In this document: positions 22,707 to 34,323 of the stretch, in pieces
How positions within the stretch are numbered: the stretch's first letter is position 1
How the letters are laid out: every line of letters begins with the position of its first letter
Source: Leptidea sinapis
Taxonomy: Eukaryota; Arthropoda; Insecta; Lepidoptera; Pieridae
Assembly: GCF_905404315.1 (NCBI RefSeq)
Contig: NC_066270.1
Span: 13,472,001 to 13,536,000, forward strand
Direction of reading: 5' to 3'
Length of the DNA stretch: 64,000 nucleotides
Position numbers and translations under genes: made by a program
Notes under the pieces: generated by a model
Database searches by the model: none
Seen by the model: the letters and a program-made list of their open reading frames with translations, nothing else
Told to the model about the DNA's origin: nothing

Positions 22707-22811
22707 TTAATACTTCAAATCTTGACTATAGACATTATTTTGTCGTAAGTCTATAGCTATATTATAATATAGTATGTGTATATAAAAAATTGTGCTCTAC
22801 CATTAATTAAC

Positions 22812-22817
22812 AATAAA
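22812..22817 (+). terminator. Poly(A) signal of the ZNF800-like gene
   Basis: AATAAA 106 bases after the stop codon. Confidence 0.7.
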
Positions 22818-24321
22818 ATGTTAAGTCATTTCATATTTAGTATTAATTCCTTTTTATTGAAACATAAACCAAACTAAAAATATATTGCCACAGTTCACAG
22901 AGCTGTCTAGTTTTCTGTAGTGCATGTCCTGCCGGATAGAAGAGAACAACGTCATCCACGTCATATATTATATAATTCGCGGGCATAATGATAATTTTAT
23001 TTACCTAGTACCTACAGCCGGAGTTATACAGTACCTATATTTAAAATAAAAACCTATACTTAGGTGAACAAATCTTAAATAGTCTCAGATAAAGCTAGCA
23101 GGCAACCAAATGTTTTTCGGCAGCTGTCGAGTGCGTTTCTTGAAAGACTACACTTATGCGCCACGAGGATAGGATTACCACTGATTGTCCAGTCGGAAGG
23201 AAAATAGCTAACCTATCGTACCTAGGTATATTCTTTTGAGAATACCTTGACAAGTACTAGGATAAGCTTACGCAATTAATGATAGTTTAAAATAGGTAGG
23301 TATGTTGATAAAAATACGAACGTTCTAGTTGTCCGTAGGTAATAGAATAAATGGCATCTAATCACTAACGTAAATTAATATTTTTATTCTAAGAAAACAA
23401 ATTGATTTTTTTTTATCATGTTAATATTTCATTATTAACTCTTGCTTATTTTTATACCTCCCCACAGAAAATTGTGTCATAGGAGCTCCGCTTCGCGGCT
23501 CTCCCGCCCTGAGAAGTTATTTTTTTTTTTTATAAAAACCAATCATCCCAAGTTTAGAATTTCTCACCAAAAAGTAAATATACAAATAATCACTGTAACA
23601 AAAACTGTTGTTTTTCGAATTGTCAAAGTCGTGTATTTATTATATAAGTCAGATTTAAGTAATAATAATTAAAAATACTGAACAATTAATGTTCATAAAA
23701 ATACCACGATTTACTTGAGGCTAAAAAAATCTAAGTTATACATAAGTATTTAATATTTTGGTACTTCACAAGTTCCTGTACCTACCTACTACTACCTCTG
23801 ATCTGAACATTTGGTTTGATTGAAAATCAATAAAGCTACAAAGCTGGCAGAAGGTATTACCATGGTTTTTACTCCACGCCGAATATTTGAAGAAAGCAAT
23901 AATGCCCAATATAGGTATCTATACAATATCCTCTGTAGGTATTCGTAATTTTAAAAATCTAAACTTTAATAGGTAGGTAATGAAACTTATTGCCTTGAAA
24001 AATTTAAATTCAGGTAAGAATCTATCATAAATTTTTTAGATATGACAAATTTTGGTTTAAGTGATGCTTTTATGAAAAGGTGATTAAATCAATAAAAAAT
24101 TAAGAAGTAGCCTTACAAATTAATACAATAATGGACATCACATTGTGAGGTCAATCTTGGTTACAATTAAGTTATATAACTATTGTATACTAGTATGTAG
24201 TTATAATGAAAAATGTTTAGTTAAGTTTCAGCAAATAAGAAATAGATAAAAAAACAATATTTTATATGTATGATAATCAGATATAATGGAAAAAAACAAA
24301 TACAAAAACATACCTACTAAA
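22818..24321. other. Intergenic between two convergent genes
   Basis: AT-rich, with many short TACCTACCTA-type runs; no exon or intact element recognised. The ORF at 23442-23672 looks spurious. Confidence 0.5.
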
Positions 24322-24327
24322 TTTATT
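24322..24327 (-). terminator. Poly(A) signal of ATP synthase beta
   Basis: AATAAA on the minus strand, 52 bases after the stop codon. Confidence 0.7.
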
Positions 24328-24379
24328 CAAACAATTAATTCTTATAATATATCATACAACATAACAATTCAAATCATAA

Positions 24380-25918
24380 TTACACATTCTTAGCCAAAGT
24401 TTCAGCTTTAGCAACAACTTCTTCAATGGGCCCAACCATGTAGAATGCAACTTCTGGCAGATGATCATATTCACCTTGTAAAATCTTGGAGAATCCTTTG
24501 ATGGTTTCCTCAAGTGGCACAAGTTTGCCAGCATGACCAGTGAACACTTCAGCTACTTGGAAAGGTTGAGACAGGAATCTTTGAATCTTACGGGCACGGG
24601 CTACAGTCAGTTTGTCTTCCTCAGACAATTCATCCATACCCAAGATAGCAATGATGTCCTGAAGTGATTTGTAGTCTTGTAAAATTTTCTGAACACCTCT
24701 AGCAATGTTGTAATGTTCAGCACCAATAATATTAGGATCCATAATACGGGATGTTGAGTCCAATGGGTCTACAGCTGGGTAGATGCCCAACTCTGCAATG
24801 GCACGGGATAACACAGTGGTGGCATCCAAATGAGCAAAGGTTGTAGCGGGGGCAGGGTCAGTCAAATCATCAGCTGGTACATAAATGGCTTGTACTGATG
24901 TAATTGATCCTTTCTTTGTAGTAGTAATACGTTCCTGCATAGTACCCATGTCAGTGGCTAGGGTTGGCTGGTAACCTACAGCAGATGGGATACGACCCAA
25001 CAGGGCCGATACTTCAGACCCAGCCTGTGTGAAACGGAAAATGTTATCAATGAAAAGCAGCACATCTTGTCCTTCTTGATCTCTGAAATACTCTGCTACG
25101 GTCAAGCCAGTCAAAGCAACTCGGGCACGAGCACCAGGGGGCTCATTCATCTGACCATACACAAGAGCCACTTTAGATGTCTTATCTTTTAAGGAAATAA
25201 CTCCAGACTCAATCATTTCATGATACAAATCATTACCCTCACGGGTTCGCTCTCCTACTCCAGCAAAGACAGAGTAACCACCATGGGCTTTAGCTACATT
25301 ATTGATCAACTCCATGATAAGCACAGTCTTGCCCACACCTGCACCACCAAACAAGCCAATCTTTCCACCCTTGGCATAAGGAGCTAACAGGTCTACAACC
25401 TTGATGCCAGTAACCAGAATTTCCTGTTCTACTGACATGTCAACAAACTCTGGAGCTTCTGCATGAATTGCTGCAGTTTTGTCAGACTGAATAGGACCTC
25501 TCTCGTCGATTGGCTCACCGATGACGTTCATGATGCGCCCAAGGGTCTCTACCCCGACAGGAATACGAATTGGTGACCCAGAATCCAACACGGGCTGTCC
25601 ACGAACCAAACCTTCGGTACCGTCCATAGCGATAGTACGTACGATATTTTCCCCCAAGTGCTGAGCCACTTCAAGGACGAGCCTTGGAGACCGGTTCTGA
25701 ACCTCGAGGGCATTTAAGATCGAGGGCAGTTTATCTTCAAACTGAACATCTACCACAGCACCAATAACAGCCACCACCTTACCTTTAGATACTTCAGCAG
25801 CATAATTCCTTCTGTTACCAGCGGATAAAGCGAAGATTTTACCACATTCCAAAGCCTTTTCGGTTAAGGATTTGGTCGCCAAAAAGCCACTTCCTACTCT
25901 ATTAGCTGCCCCTAACAT
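24380..25918 (-). CDS. ATPsynbeta: Mitochondrial ATP synthase F1 subunit beta, intronless
   Basis: 512 codons, complete and uninterrupted. It is the catalytic beta subunit of F1, making ATP from ADP and phosphate in the mitochondrial matrix. The first 40 or so residues are basic and Ala/Ser-rich, as expected of a mitochondrial presequence. Walker A GGAGVGKT is at 191-198, the catalytic glutamate lies in VGERTRE (E223), Walker B LLFID at 287-291, the family signature PAVDPLDSTS at 381-390, and the DELSEED lever at 429-435. The length is normal. The whole coding region lacks introns, unlike its neighbours. No poly(A) tract or flanking duplication marks it as a retrocopy, and a TATCGATA element 71 bp upstream fits a resident housekeeping gene. 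Confidence 0.98.
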   Translation of the reverse strand: MLGAANRVGSGFLATKSLTEKALECGKIFALSAGNRRNYAAEVSKGKVVAVIGAVVDVQFEDKLPSILNALEVQNRSPRLVLEVAQHLGENIVRTIAMDGTEGLVRGQPVLDSGSPIRIPVGVETLGRIMNVIGEPIDERGPIQSDKTAAIHAEAPEFVDMSVEQEILVTGIKVVDLLAPYAKGGKIGLFGGAGVGKTVLIMELINNVAKAHGGYSVFAGVGERTREGNDLYHEMIESGVISLKDKTSKVALVYGQMNEPPGARARVALTGLTVAEYFRDQEGQDVLLFIDNIFRFTQAGSEVSALLGRIPSAVGYQPTLATDMGTMQERITTTKKGSITSVQAIYVPADDLTDPAPATTFAHLDATTVLSRAIAELGIYPAVDPLDSTSRIMDPNIIGAEHYNIARGVQKILQDYKSLQDIIAILGMDELSEEDKLTVARARKIQRFLSQPFQVAEVFTGHAGKLVPLEETIKGFSKILQGEYDHLPEVAFYMVGPIEEVVAKAETLAKNV

Positions 25919-25988
25919 TTTCGTTGACTAATTTTTCGGCCCTATCCCAGTTTGAAAGTAAAAATTATGTAACTCCGCTCCGCACTAC

Positions 25989-25996
25989 TATCGATA
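25989..25996 (-). promoter_or_regulatory. DRE palindrome TATCGATA upstream of ATP synthase beta
   Basis: A perfect 8-base DNA-replication-related element, 71 bp upstream of the start codon, in a CG-richer stretch (GCGGAGCGGAG). In flies DREF binds this motif in TATA-less housekeeping promoters; use here is inferred. Confidence 0.6.
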
Positions 25997-25999
25997 AAA

Positions 26000-26510
26000 T
26001 TTGCTGCCTCCGAGAAAAATGTGAACTGCAAGCCAGTGTTGTCAGATCTCATATTAAAAAAAATCCGTAGGTGTTGTACTTTTGAATTGCAATTTGATGA
26101 CCTCGAGAGAGGCTGTTTAGTGTTTATAATAAAGGAGAGCAGGTCTGGGTAGAGGAGGCAGTACTATAATTATTATTTAAATCTTAGAAGTTACATCCAA
26201 CTTGCGCGACGTGTTAACGACATAGTAGACAATTTTGAGTTTCGAGCGGCGAGCAATCGAATTTCAAAAATCTCTCGTCTTTTGAAGGAGACAGGAGTGG
26301 CCCAGATTAATTGTCACATGCATGTCATTATTTACCCAATTAGGTTTTGATAGGTTCCTAGTAACTACTAAAATGGGTATTTTAAATGTATTTTTTGATG
26401 ACAAATCTCAACCACTAGTCTTTGTATTCGAAGGCTTGAATCAAAAATAGCTCCCATTCTATATAAAAGGTCAATTTTATGACCATTGTGCACTCAACAT
26501 AATTTTCTTT
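26000..26510. other. Upstream flank of ATP synthase beta; nothing recognised
   Basis: No coding or repeat landmark recognised before the LINE mosaic that begins near 26510. Confidence 0.45.
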
Positions 26511-26514
26511 ATTA

Positions 26515-26600
26515 AGACTCTAAGCTCATGACCGTTAGTGTTACCCAAGGCCGTGTGCTGTCTCGTAAACTATTTCCTCAGCTTTTTTTATAGAAGAGTA
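26515..26600 (+). mobile_element. Small LINE A-type RT fragment
   Basis: GTTACCCAAGGCCGTGTGCT corresponds to the VPQGCVLS block of LINE A; about 80 bp, heavily mutated. Confidence 0.6.
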
Positions 26601-26639
26601 GGACATTCTTTGCAACTCTAGATTCAGAATCCTAGATGC

Positions 26640-27830
26640 AGATCGTTGAATTTCTCTCCATAGGAGCGTTGCTGGCCTTCTAGAAACGTGAACGCACTTT
26701 TTTGAAGGTACCCTTGTCGCATCGACCTTGAAACTTCAATGTTCGTTGAACGCAAGTCCTGATGGTGGGTTGGATATCCTAGTTTGTGACGTGTCGTGCT
26801 AGGGTGTAATTTGGAGTTATTAAGTTAAACAACTCTTCTGGACATTCCCCGTAATAAATGTGGTATAAACCATACAATGAAGCGACGTCTCTACGCAACT
26901 CTTAGTGATCTAGCCGTTGTGTCAACTACACTCCATATGTGGTGGGTGTGGGCCAGCTTGAAGTATTGCCATGATTTTTATGACCCGCAGTTTCGTCGAT
27001 ACCAATTTGGACCCAGTGTTCCGATACTAGACGAGCAATAAGCGGATTGTTGTCAAACAGTGGTGATACGTCAAATAAGTTTTATTATTGCTTAACGCGC
27101 CGCGCCAACTTGATTCTTTGGGGGGTAACATTGAACAAGGATCATTTTACCCCATTCCTCGACTTCCTAAGGAGAGGACTCGATAGAAGATATCAGCTTC
27201 TTCAATTTGACCACGTACAACGAAGAGCGGCTCGAATCATTGACGATCAAGTTACCTCCGGTCGGCTTGATTCTTTGGCGTTGCGTAGAGATTTGGGTTC
27301 CCTCTACATCTTCTACCGCATTCATCCCGGAGAGTGCGCAGAAGAGCTGTTTGGGTTGATTCCAGTGGCTCAATTCTACCACCGGACATTACGTCAAAAT
27401 GCAAAAACGTCTGGAATTCCACAACCGCGCGTTTTCCGCCTCTCTCAGCCACTTTGTGGAATCAATTACCAGCTGCTGTATTCCCAAACCGTTATGAATT
27501 CCTTCAAGAAAAGAGCATACCTTTAAGGCTGGCAACGCATCCCTTCACACCTGTTATTGTGGATGTCGATGCGTTTGCCTCACCACTCCCAATATCGTAA
27601 CCTACTTGCCTTTTTGCCTTCTCTTATATATAAAAAAGAAAAAAAATCCTGAGAGAAGCTTGCATGGCCTGTGCATCTTCAATACTGTCTTCCCGCATAG
27701 TAATGAGGCCACCAACATATTTTTGATATGCAGAAGAAGAAGTTTATGAGATAGCACACAGCCTTGGGGAATTCCAGCTGTCATGGGCTTCGGGTCTTGT
27801 CGACAACGGCCTGTATACAGCACCCAGTGT
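26640..27830 (-). mobile_element. LINE A copy (minus) split by a LINE A2 insertion (plus)
   Basis: Minus strand, 27830-27650 matches LINE A positions about 2370-2575 (TAGAATTCCCC-type VPQGC block, then CACAGGCCATGCA), and 27188-26640 resumes at about 2600 (CTTCTATCGAGTCCTCTC) and runs to about 3360. Between them, 27189-27640 is a plus-strand 3' end of the related subfamily A2 (CAGCTTCTTCAATTTGACCA to the TATAAAAAAGAAA tail; peptide HVQRRAARIIDDQVTSGR). All parts contain stops. Confidence 0.75.
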
Positions 27831-29300
27831 AAATTGCATACGTACCAAAATTCATAGAAGATGCGGGATTCAACCTATTCACGGGCGTATCCCCAGCGCT
27901 TTACAAACAAACAACTCAAAGAATTCAAGAAAAATGCCAATAAGTAGTTTTTTACAACATATATAATTAAATTATCGATTTGATAACCGACTCTATACCG
28001 TCAGACGTCCACGGCATTGTGCAGATGAATATCGATAGCTTTCGTAAGCAATGTAGTTGTTGAAATGTTGTTAAATCTGCGTCTAGCACGGACTGCACTA
28101 AAAGATCTTTATACAAAGTCAGAAGAAACTTCAATTTAATTGACTTACGAGACTCGTATACATCCACAGTGTTTGTTCAATGTACAGTGTGCAAAAAGTT
28201 TTTGTGTCCATTTTACTTTATCGTACTAAAACAATATTTTTATTTTTTAATCAACTTATGCATGTATATTATTAAATTACATAGATGTATCGGTTTAAGG
28301 TGGGAGCTTGAAGTTGTCATTCAATGTATATGGAAATAAAACAAAAATAAATAATTAGTCGTCAGTCATATAAATAAATTTAAGTTCAAAGCTAATTATA
28401 ATTATTTCAGTTAAAAACCGATATCTCCCAGTAATATACTCACTAATTTGAAAGTTCAATTTGGAAATACTAAATATTTTATGAAAGTGAAACTACACAC
28501 AATTTTATAATAAAACAGTACTTTAACTTCACACATACACATGATTATTTATGTTGTTGTTCATATATTGCACAATCTCACTTTTACAAAACCTCCTATA
28601 ACTCTGCTTTCAGATTGCCAAATTCCTCAAATTGTCTGAAAACAACGAATAAAATAAACTGACTGGTTATTTGTGACAATATCCTTTGGAATATGTTTTG
28701 GAAATTCATTATAAAAGATAAGCTCGTCTATAAACGTGGCAATATGTTTAAAACAGGTGGTGCACCTTCTTCAGTACTTTAGGCTTATGTTCAGTATGTA
28801 TATTCTGTATGGAGACTTTCTAAGTTTAGTTGAGGACGTACTTACCATTTAAAAATTAGTGCACTATCAATAACTTTTAAAAATGAAATGTTTTTATTGT
28901 AACAAATTACTGATTAATTATTTAATCTATAGACTATAGGAGTGAACATTTTTAATGCTTTACTGAGTAGCTATTTAAGTATTCCTTAAACTACTATCAG
29001 TACGGCCGCAAAACCAATAACTAGTAATTGTCATTGAAAATATTGATTTATTTTAAAAAATAACAACTTATCCACTTATTTTCCAAAAAAAGGTCTGTGT
29101 ATAATAAAATAAAAACACAATATGAATTATTTATGCATGGTCTTATAGCATGTTTCAATAGCTTTCAGATACATCAACTCAAATCATCAATAATCAAAAT
29201 TACTCAAATCATCCTTATTGCTACTACTTCGGCAGTCCCACCTCTTTTTAGTGTAGTAGTTATAGTTTTTACATCCTCTTTGCGATCAACTAAACCTGCT
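27831..29300. other. Intergenic; one unassigned minus-strand ORF
   Basis: No recognised gene. A minus-strand ORF at 28167-27967 (66 codons, ending SDGIESVIKSII) shows no known motif and no clear splice acceptor. The remainder is AT-rich. Confidence 0.45.
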
Positions 29301-29313
29301 CCGCGTGAACCAG
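29301..29313. repeat. Target-site duplication, 3' side of the I-like LINE
   Basis: CCGCGTGAACCAG, identical to 34578-34590. It directly follows the element's 3' tail of AATAG repeats (minus strand). Confidence 0.9.
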
Positions 29314-29574
29314 GTCTATTCTATTCTATTCTTTCTAGTGGCTTCTGTGGAAGGGGCACCACAACTCGCCAATGTCACGTTTCAGTAGACCAACAAGCTT
29401 AGAGTGTGTCATTTGATCGGTGTAAACGAATTTATAAGTGATTATAGTAATGACCGTTGCCCAGAATCAAAACAGATTTATTTTCTTATTATACCTGAAA
29501 CAAATATACATGCTGTTAGATTATAATGGACAAACACTGATAATATTACTTATATAAAACATTTATTGTGTTAG

Positions 29575-32500
29575 TTATAACTTAATATTATTCTGTTTAA
29601 TATATTTACATAAAGTATTTACAAAAGGAGTGAAAACAAAGGTGAGGAGGCATTTCATAAAGGTGGGGCGGGGGATTTCAGGAGGTATAAAGTTGTACAA
29701 AGAAGACTTCATTAAAGGGCAATTAAAGAATAAATGGTCTACATTTCCCTCATCAAGTCCACAGTCACATAGAGAATGGTCTCTAATTATTAATTTGGCT
29801 AGGAATACTGGAGTGCAAGAGTGGTTTAAGCGTAACCGGCAAACTGTTGATATTATTGATTTATTGGGGAATCTAAATTTCGAGAACCACGGTTTTAAAG
29901 GGATTACAGGTTGTATATCACCATAAAAGACGCCTTTAGCAGTTTTGGAAATCTGCCAGATGTTTGACCACCTCTCAAACATATTTATTTTCGAGCACAA
30001 GTCATGAGAGAAGATTTGAGAATGTTGTTGGGAACCTGTATGAGCAGCTGACCTGGCACAAGCATCAGCATTTTCATTGCCGATTATACCTGCATGGCCT
30101 GGTATCCATGCTAGAACTATGTTGATGTTGAGATCATAGCACTCTTTCAAGTTTTCTCTTATCTTAAGTATAATTGGAATCCTACTTTTTGAGCGAAATG
30201 GATTTGAGAGGATGGATTGAAGGTAGCTTTTGGAGTCTGATAATATAATAGAATTGTTTAGGCCATGGGACTTAATAAATAAAATAGCTTCAAGAATAGC
30301 AATTGCTTCCCCTGTGAATACCGAAGTGACAGTTGGGCAGCTATAACTTAATACAATTCTTGTGGAGGGGATCCATACTGCAACACCAACTGGGCTCATG
30401 TGTGTTTTAGAAGCATCAGTGAAAATCTTATGCCAATTTTGGAAATCTGAATGCATAACATGACAAAATGTTTTGTTAGCTTCTATGGTGAACTTATTAA
30501 TGCCCAGATCTAAAATTATTAAGGGTTGGAAGGTGAGTGCATTGAAAGGCATTGAGAATAGGGGTAATCCCGAAAGTTGAAAAAAGGGGTTAGGGAGTTG
30601 AGAGTACAATAGGTAACTATGGGCAAGACATGATCTCTTATCTCGAGAAATTTGGTTATTGTTGTATAGGCCAACTGATTGATCTAATTTATGCAGCAAA
30701 GGGTGATCCCGGAATTCCGCTAATTTAAAAAACAGTTTATTAGCGAGGAACTGTCGACGAAGCGAGAGGGGAGGTTCTACACACTCGACGTGCATAGCAT
30801 TAATAGGACTAAATTTCATAGCTCCTAATATAATGCGCAAACATTTTGCCTGTAATTTGTCTAACTTATCTAAACCTGCCTTATTGCCTGGAATCAAAAG
30901 TAACGTGCCATAATCCATGTGGCTACGAATTATGGCATTGTAAAGCAATCTTTGGGTGAAGGGGTGAGCCCCCCACCAAACGCCAGATAATGAGCGAAGG
31001 ATATTAATATTTTTTTTCACATTTTTGGGAGATGTAGTTAAAGTGCTTTACACCTGTCAATTTTTGATCCAACCATACACCCAAGAACTTAACATTATCG
31101 ACAAAAGGAACTTCAATATTGTAAATTTTGACTTTGATTACAGGGGGACGTCTTTTGGTGGTGAATAAAACTACCCTACTTTTGGAAGGTGATAGTGTTA
31201 GCCCATGTTGCAAGAGGTATGATGAGAGATATTCTAGAGCATGACACAAACGATTAGAGGAAGCCTGTATAGACTTATCAGAAGTATATAGAACAATATC
31301 ATCTGCATATTGCAAGATTTGGCAAAAGGGGGCAACTGTGCTAGAAATATCAGAGGTATACAGGTTGTATAGTAAAGGACTGAGAACAGAACCTTGAGGT
31401 AAACCTTTCCAAAACTGTTTTAGGAGGTAGGTGTGAGGATGGACCTTTAATGGTAATTGTTCGCTCCATTAGCATATTGCATATGAATCGAGTTAACTTC
31501 GCTGGAATACTCAGCTGAATGAGTTTGCTCCTGAGCAGAGGAAGAGACACGTTATCATATGCGGATTCTATATCTAGAAAAACTGCCAAAAGAGGTTCTT
31601 TTTGGAAAAGGGCTAATCTTATATCAGTGGTAAGGATACCCAAGCTATCTAATGAGCTCTTCCCCTTTCTGAATCCATACTGGGAATCGGAAATGAGGTT
31701 ATTGTATTCAACAAACCACTCAAGTCGATGTTTGATCATATGTTCACATATTTTTGCAAGAGCAGATGATAGGGCAATTGGTCTATAACTAGTGGCTTTA
31801 GATGGACTCTGAACCTGGTTTGAGTATACGAATAGTCACTTGATTTTTCCAAGATGGAGGTATGGCACCGACATCAAATATGTTATTGATAATTTTGAGA
31901 TAGTATTCTTGGGATCTGATTGAAGATTGTTTAAGGAAAGAATAGGGGATGCCATCGGCCCCGGGAGTTGATGAGAGAGGGATTGGATGTGAACGGAGAT
32001 AGTCTTCATTAGGAACTGAAGGGGGTGACAAGCTATCTGCAAAGGATTTAAGCCATACAGATGGATCTACACTTGAGTCATGCTCCGAAGGATTGTAAGA
32101 ACCCCTAAATTTTTTAACTTGTTTCCATACAATTGTAGATGGAGTACAGGGAGATAAGCTCTGGCAAAAATTGATCCAACCTTGTTTTTTCTTTTTGGCA
32201 AATAAATTAGTGGCCTTGTCAGCAGCTTTTTTATAATTAATGAAGTTGGTCAAAGTCATGCTCCTATTATATATTTTTTCTGCTAATTTTCTATCCTTAG
32301 CAGCCTTGGTGCAATCTGAATCCCACCAAGGAGTTGAAATTTTACTATTGGATGGTTTTTTTATGGGAAAATTTTGGTCAGCACTAATTTATTATAATTT
32401 TCAACAGCATTTGAATGGTTAGGATTGGGAAAGCTTAAAATTTTTTCATCAAGGCAAGTGGAAAATTGTTGCCAATTAGCATTTGTTAATATGTATTTGA

Positions 32501-33014
32501 GAGAAGGGGAAAAATTTTGAGCAGGGATTACTTTATCAGGTAATGAAATGATAATAGGATAGTGATCACTGCCGTTGGAATTTTGAAGGATGTTCCAAGA
32601 AATAAGAGAAGCAAGACAAGGAGAACATAGGGTCAGGTCAACTGCACTTTTTGGATTTTGAGAAGGAGCAACCCTGCGGGTTGGAGAGCCTTCATTTATT
32701 ATGCAGAGATTACATTCATCAAAAATATTAAGAAGGGAAAGAGAAAAATAATCAGTAGTGCTAGAGCCCCAAGACATGTGATGTGCATTAAAATCTCCCA
32801 TTAGAATCATAAGAGAGGGAATAGACGAGATTAAATGGAGGATGTCTGCAATCATAGTTGAATGTTGAATGGCGATGGCAGAGGGAAGGTATTTATTTAT
32901 AAGATGAATAAGGCTTGGTTTTCTAGGACGTAGGCTTCTGGTGTTCCATTGAAGGATGGTCACTGGGGCCATGATTGTTACAAAGGGATAAGATGTGAGA
33001 TAGTTTATGGGCAA
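29575..33014 (-). pseudogene. I-like LINE ORF2: endonuclease, reverse transcriptase, RNase H (frameshifted)
   Basis: Starts inside the end of ORF1 (MAPVTILQWNTRSLRPRKPS from 32972). The endonuclease goes straight from PSAIAI to STMIADILHL, skipping the expected QETWL block and about 60 residues, then has GDFNAHHMSWGS and SDHYPII. Frameshifts lie near 32368 (A-run), 31808, 31410 and 31018 (A-run). The RT blocks are SYRPIALSSALAKI, SQYGFRKGKS, VFLDIESAYDNV, LPQGSVLSPLLYNLY and YADDIVLYTS. RNase H (30420-30050) shows FTDASK, GEAIAILEAI, LSDSKSYLQS and NADACARSA, i.e. the four acidic residues. A CDCGLDEGNVDHLFFNCP zinc-knuckle-like end follows. Confidence 0.88.
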
Positions 33015-34323
33015 CGTTGGACGGTATGTTAAGAGTGTTACTTGATATGAGAGTTAGAATGAGTGAAAGGAGAACCTCCAGGAGGTTTTCATTCTGTACT
33101 GTAGAGGAGGGAATAGACTGATGCATTAATGCTGAGCCATTGGGGAACACTGAAGGTACCTCAGCAATAATGGCCTGATGAGCAGCTTTATCATAGGACT
33201 TGCTTAATGGGGCTCTAGAGTGTGGAAGAGAAGTAACAGTTTTCCTATAAGAGGCAGTGGGAGCAGAAGGAATACTAGTCTGGCTCATGTGGGTTGTAGG
33301 GGCATTATGGGATGAGGAAGGATTACTGAGAATTTCTGTGAATGGCCTTGTAGATTTTGGGCAACGCTTTGCTGCCTCTACATAAGAGATGTTCTCTTGC
33401 GACATTATTATTTTAATTGTTCTTTGCCTTCCATGTTCAGAACAACCTTTATTGGTGGAAAAATGTTGTCCAGAACAATTAATACAATTTGCATCTTTTT
33501 CTAGTATATTACATGAGTCACCAGAGTGGGATTGGGCACATCTATAACACCTTGAGTTGGATCTGCATGTTGTTTTAATGTGTCCAAATCTGCAGCAGTT
33601 CTGACATTGAATGGTGGGGAAAAGGTAAGTTTCTACTGGAAGGGAGTTATGAAATAGGAATATTCTGGTAGGAAGTGATTGTCCTTGGAAATTAATAACT
33701 ATAGTTTGGGTTGGGATCCAAGAAACTTTATTATCCTCAATAACTTTTCTATTGAGTCTGCGAGCTTTTAAAATCTTTCCACTACCTGTGGGAAGATCAA
33801 CTGACTTGACAAACTCATTCATGGATAAGTCCACCGGAACCTGGCGGACAATACCCATCTTTGTAATATTATAATTAGGTATATTTGCTTCATATTTGTT
33901 TGCAGTTAAAAGTGGGTTATTTAAAAATTTGTTGGCTTCTGAAGCTGATATGAAGATTACTGCTATATTATTCCTACCAACTTTTTTAATACCATCCGGG
34001 CATATATTGGCAACTTTATGTCTGTGTAAAAGTTGACCAAATTTTATAGGTCTTATTGTTAAACCTGAAGAGGGATCTTCTTCAGTGCGGGAAACATGAA
34101 TAATAAATGGACCTTTATCTAATGAGGTGTATTCTTTAATCCCCACAACTAAAGTTGGGTGATTATATATATTCTGTATGGATGCAGAAGCCATATCGGT
34201 ATCAATAATTGTCTTTTTAGAGACTGCATTTGCGTTATGTGTTGCGCTGTCCTGTAAACGACGTTTCGATCCAGGTAATGGAATATCCAGAGGATCCGGA
34301 GGTTCTCGGGGGGTTATATCCAT
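32923..34323 (-). CDS. I-like LINE ORF1 protein, gag-like with three CCHC knuckles, 466 aa
   Basis: An open frame for an RNA-binding nucleocapsid-like protein. An N-terminal charged region (MDITPREPPDPLDIPLPG) precedes a central RRM-like segment (VVGIKEYTS; KARRLNRKVI), then three adjacent zinc knuckles: CQNCCRFGHIKTTC, CYRCAQSHSGDSC and CINCSGQHFSTNKGC. The C-terminal third is Ser/Pro/Thr-rich. It overlaps the start of ORF2 by about 50-90 bases, so ORF2 translation would need reinitiation or a frame change. That this ORF remains open while ORF2 has decayed may be chance. Confidence 0.88.
   Translation of the reverse strand: MDITPREPPDPLDIPLPGSKRRLQDSATHNANAVSKKTIIDTDMASASIQNIYNHPTLVVGIKEYTSLDKGPFIIHVSRTEEDPSSGLTIRPIKFGQLLHRHKVANICPDGIKKVGRNNIAVIFISASEANKFLNNPLLTANKYEANIPNYNITKMGIVRQVPVDLSMNEFVKSVDLPTGSGKILKARRLNRKVIEDNKVSWIPTQTIVINFQGQSLPTRIFLFHNSLPVETYLFPTIQCQNCCRFGHIKTTCRSNSRCYRCAQSHSGDSCNILEKDANCINCSGQHFSTNKGCSEHGRQRTIKIIMSQENISYVEAAKRCPKSTRPFTEILSNPSSSHNAPTTHMSQTSIPSAPTASYRKTVTSLPHSRAPLSKSYDKAAHQAIIAEVPSVFPNGSALMHQSIPSSTVQNENLLEVLLSLILTLISSNTLNIPSNVAHKLSHILSLCNNHGPSDHPSMEHQKPTS

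Noticed and set aside
24380..25918. ATP synthase beta as a processed pseudogene or retrocopy
   Set aside because: The frame is intact with all catalytic residues, and no poly(A) tract or target duplication was found; kept as a gene, with the question raised in findings.
26640..27640. Twin-priming inversion as the origin of the opposed LINE fragments
   Set aside because: The two orientations cover overlapping element positions and belong to different subfamilies, so a nested insertion fits better.
27967..28167. Minus-strand 66-codon ORF ending SDGIESVIKSII
   Set aside because: No start context, splice acceptor or known motif; length is within chance for AT-rich DNA.
29575..33014. Programmed frameshifting in the I-like LINE ORF2
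   Set aside because: Four shifts scattered through EN, RT and RT-RNase H linker, plus an EN deletion, fit decay or indels better than programmed recoding.
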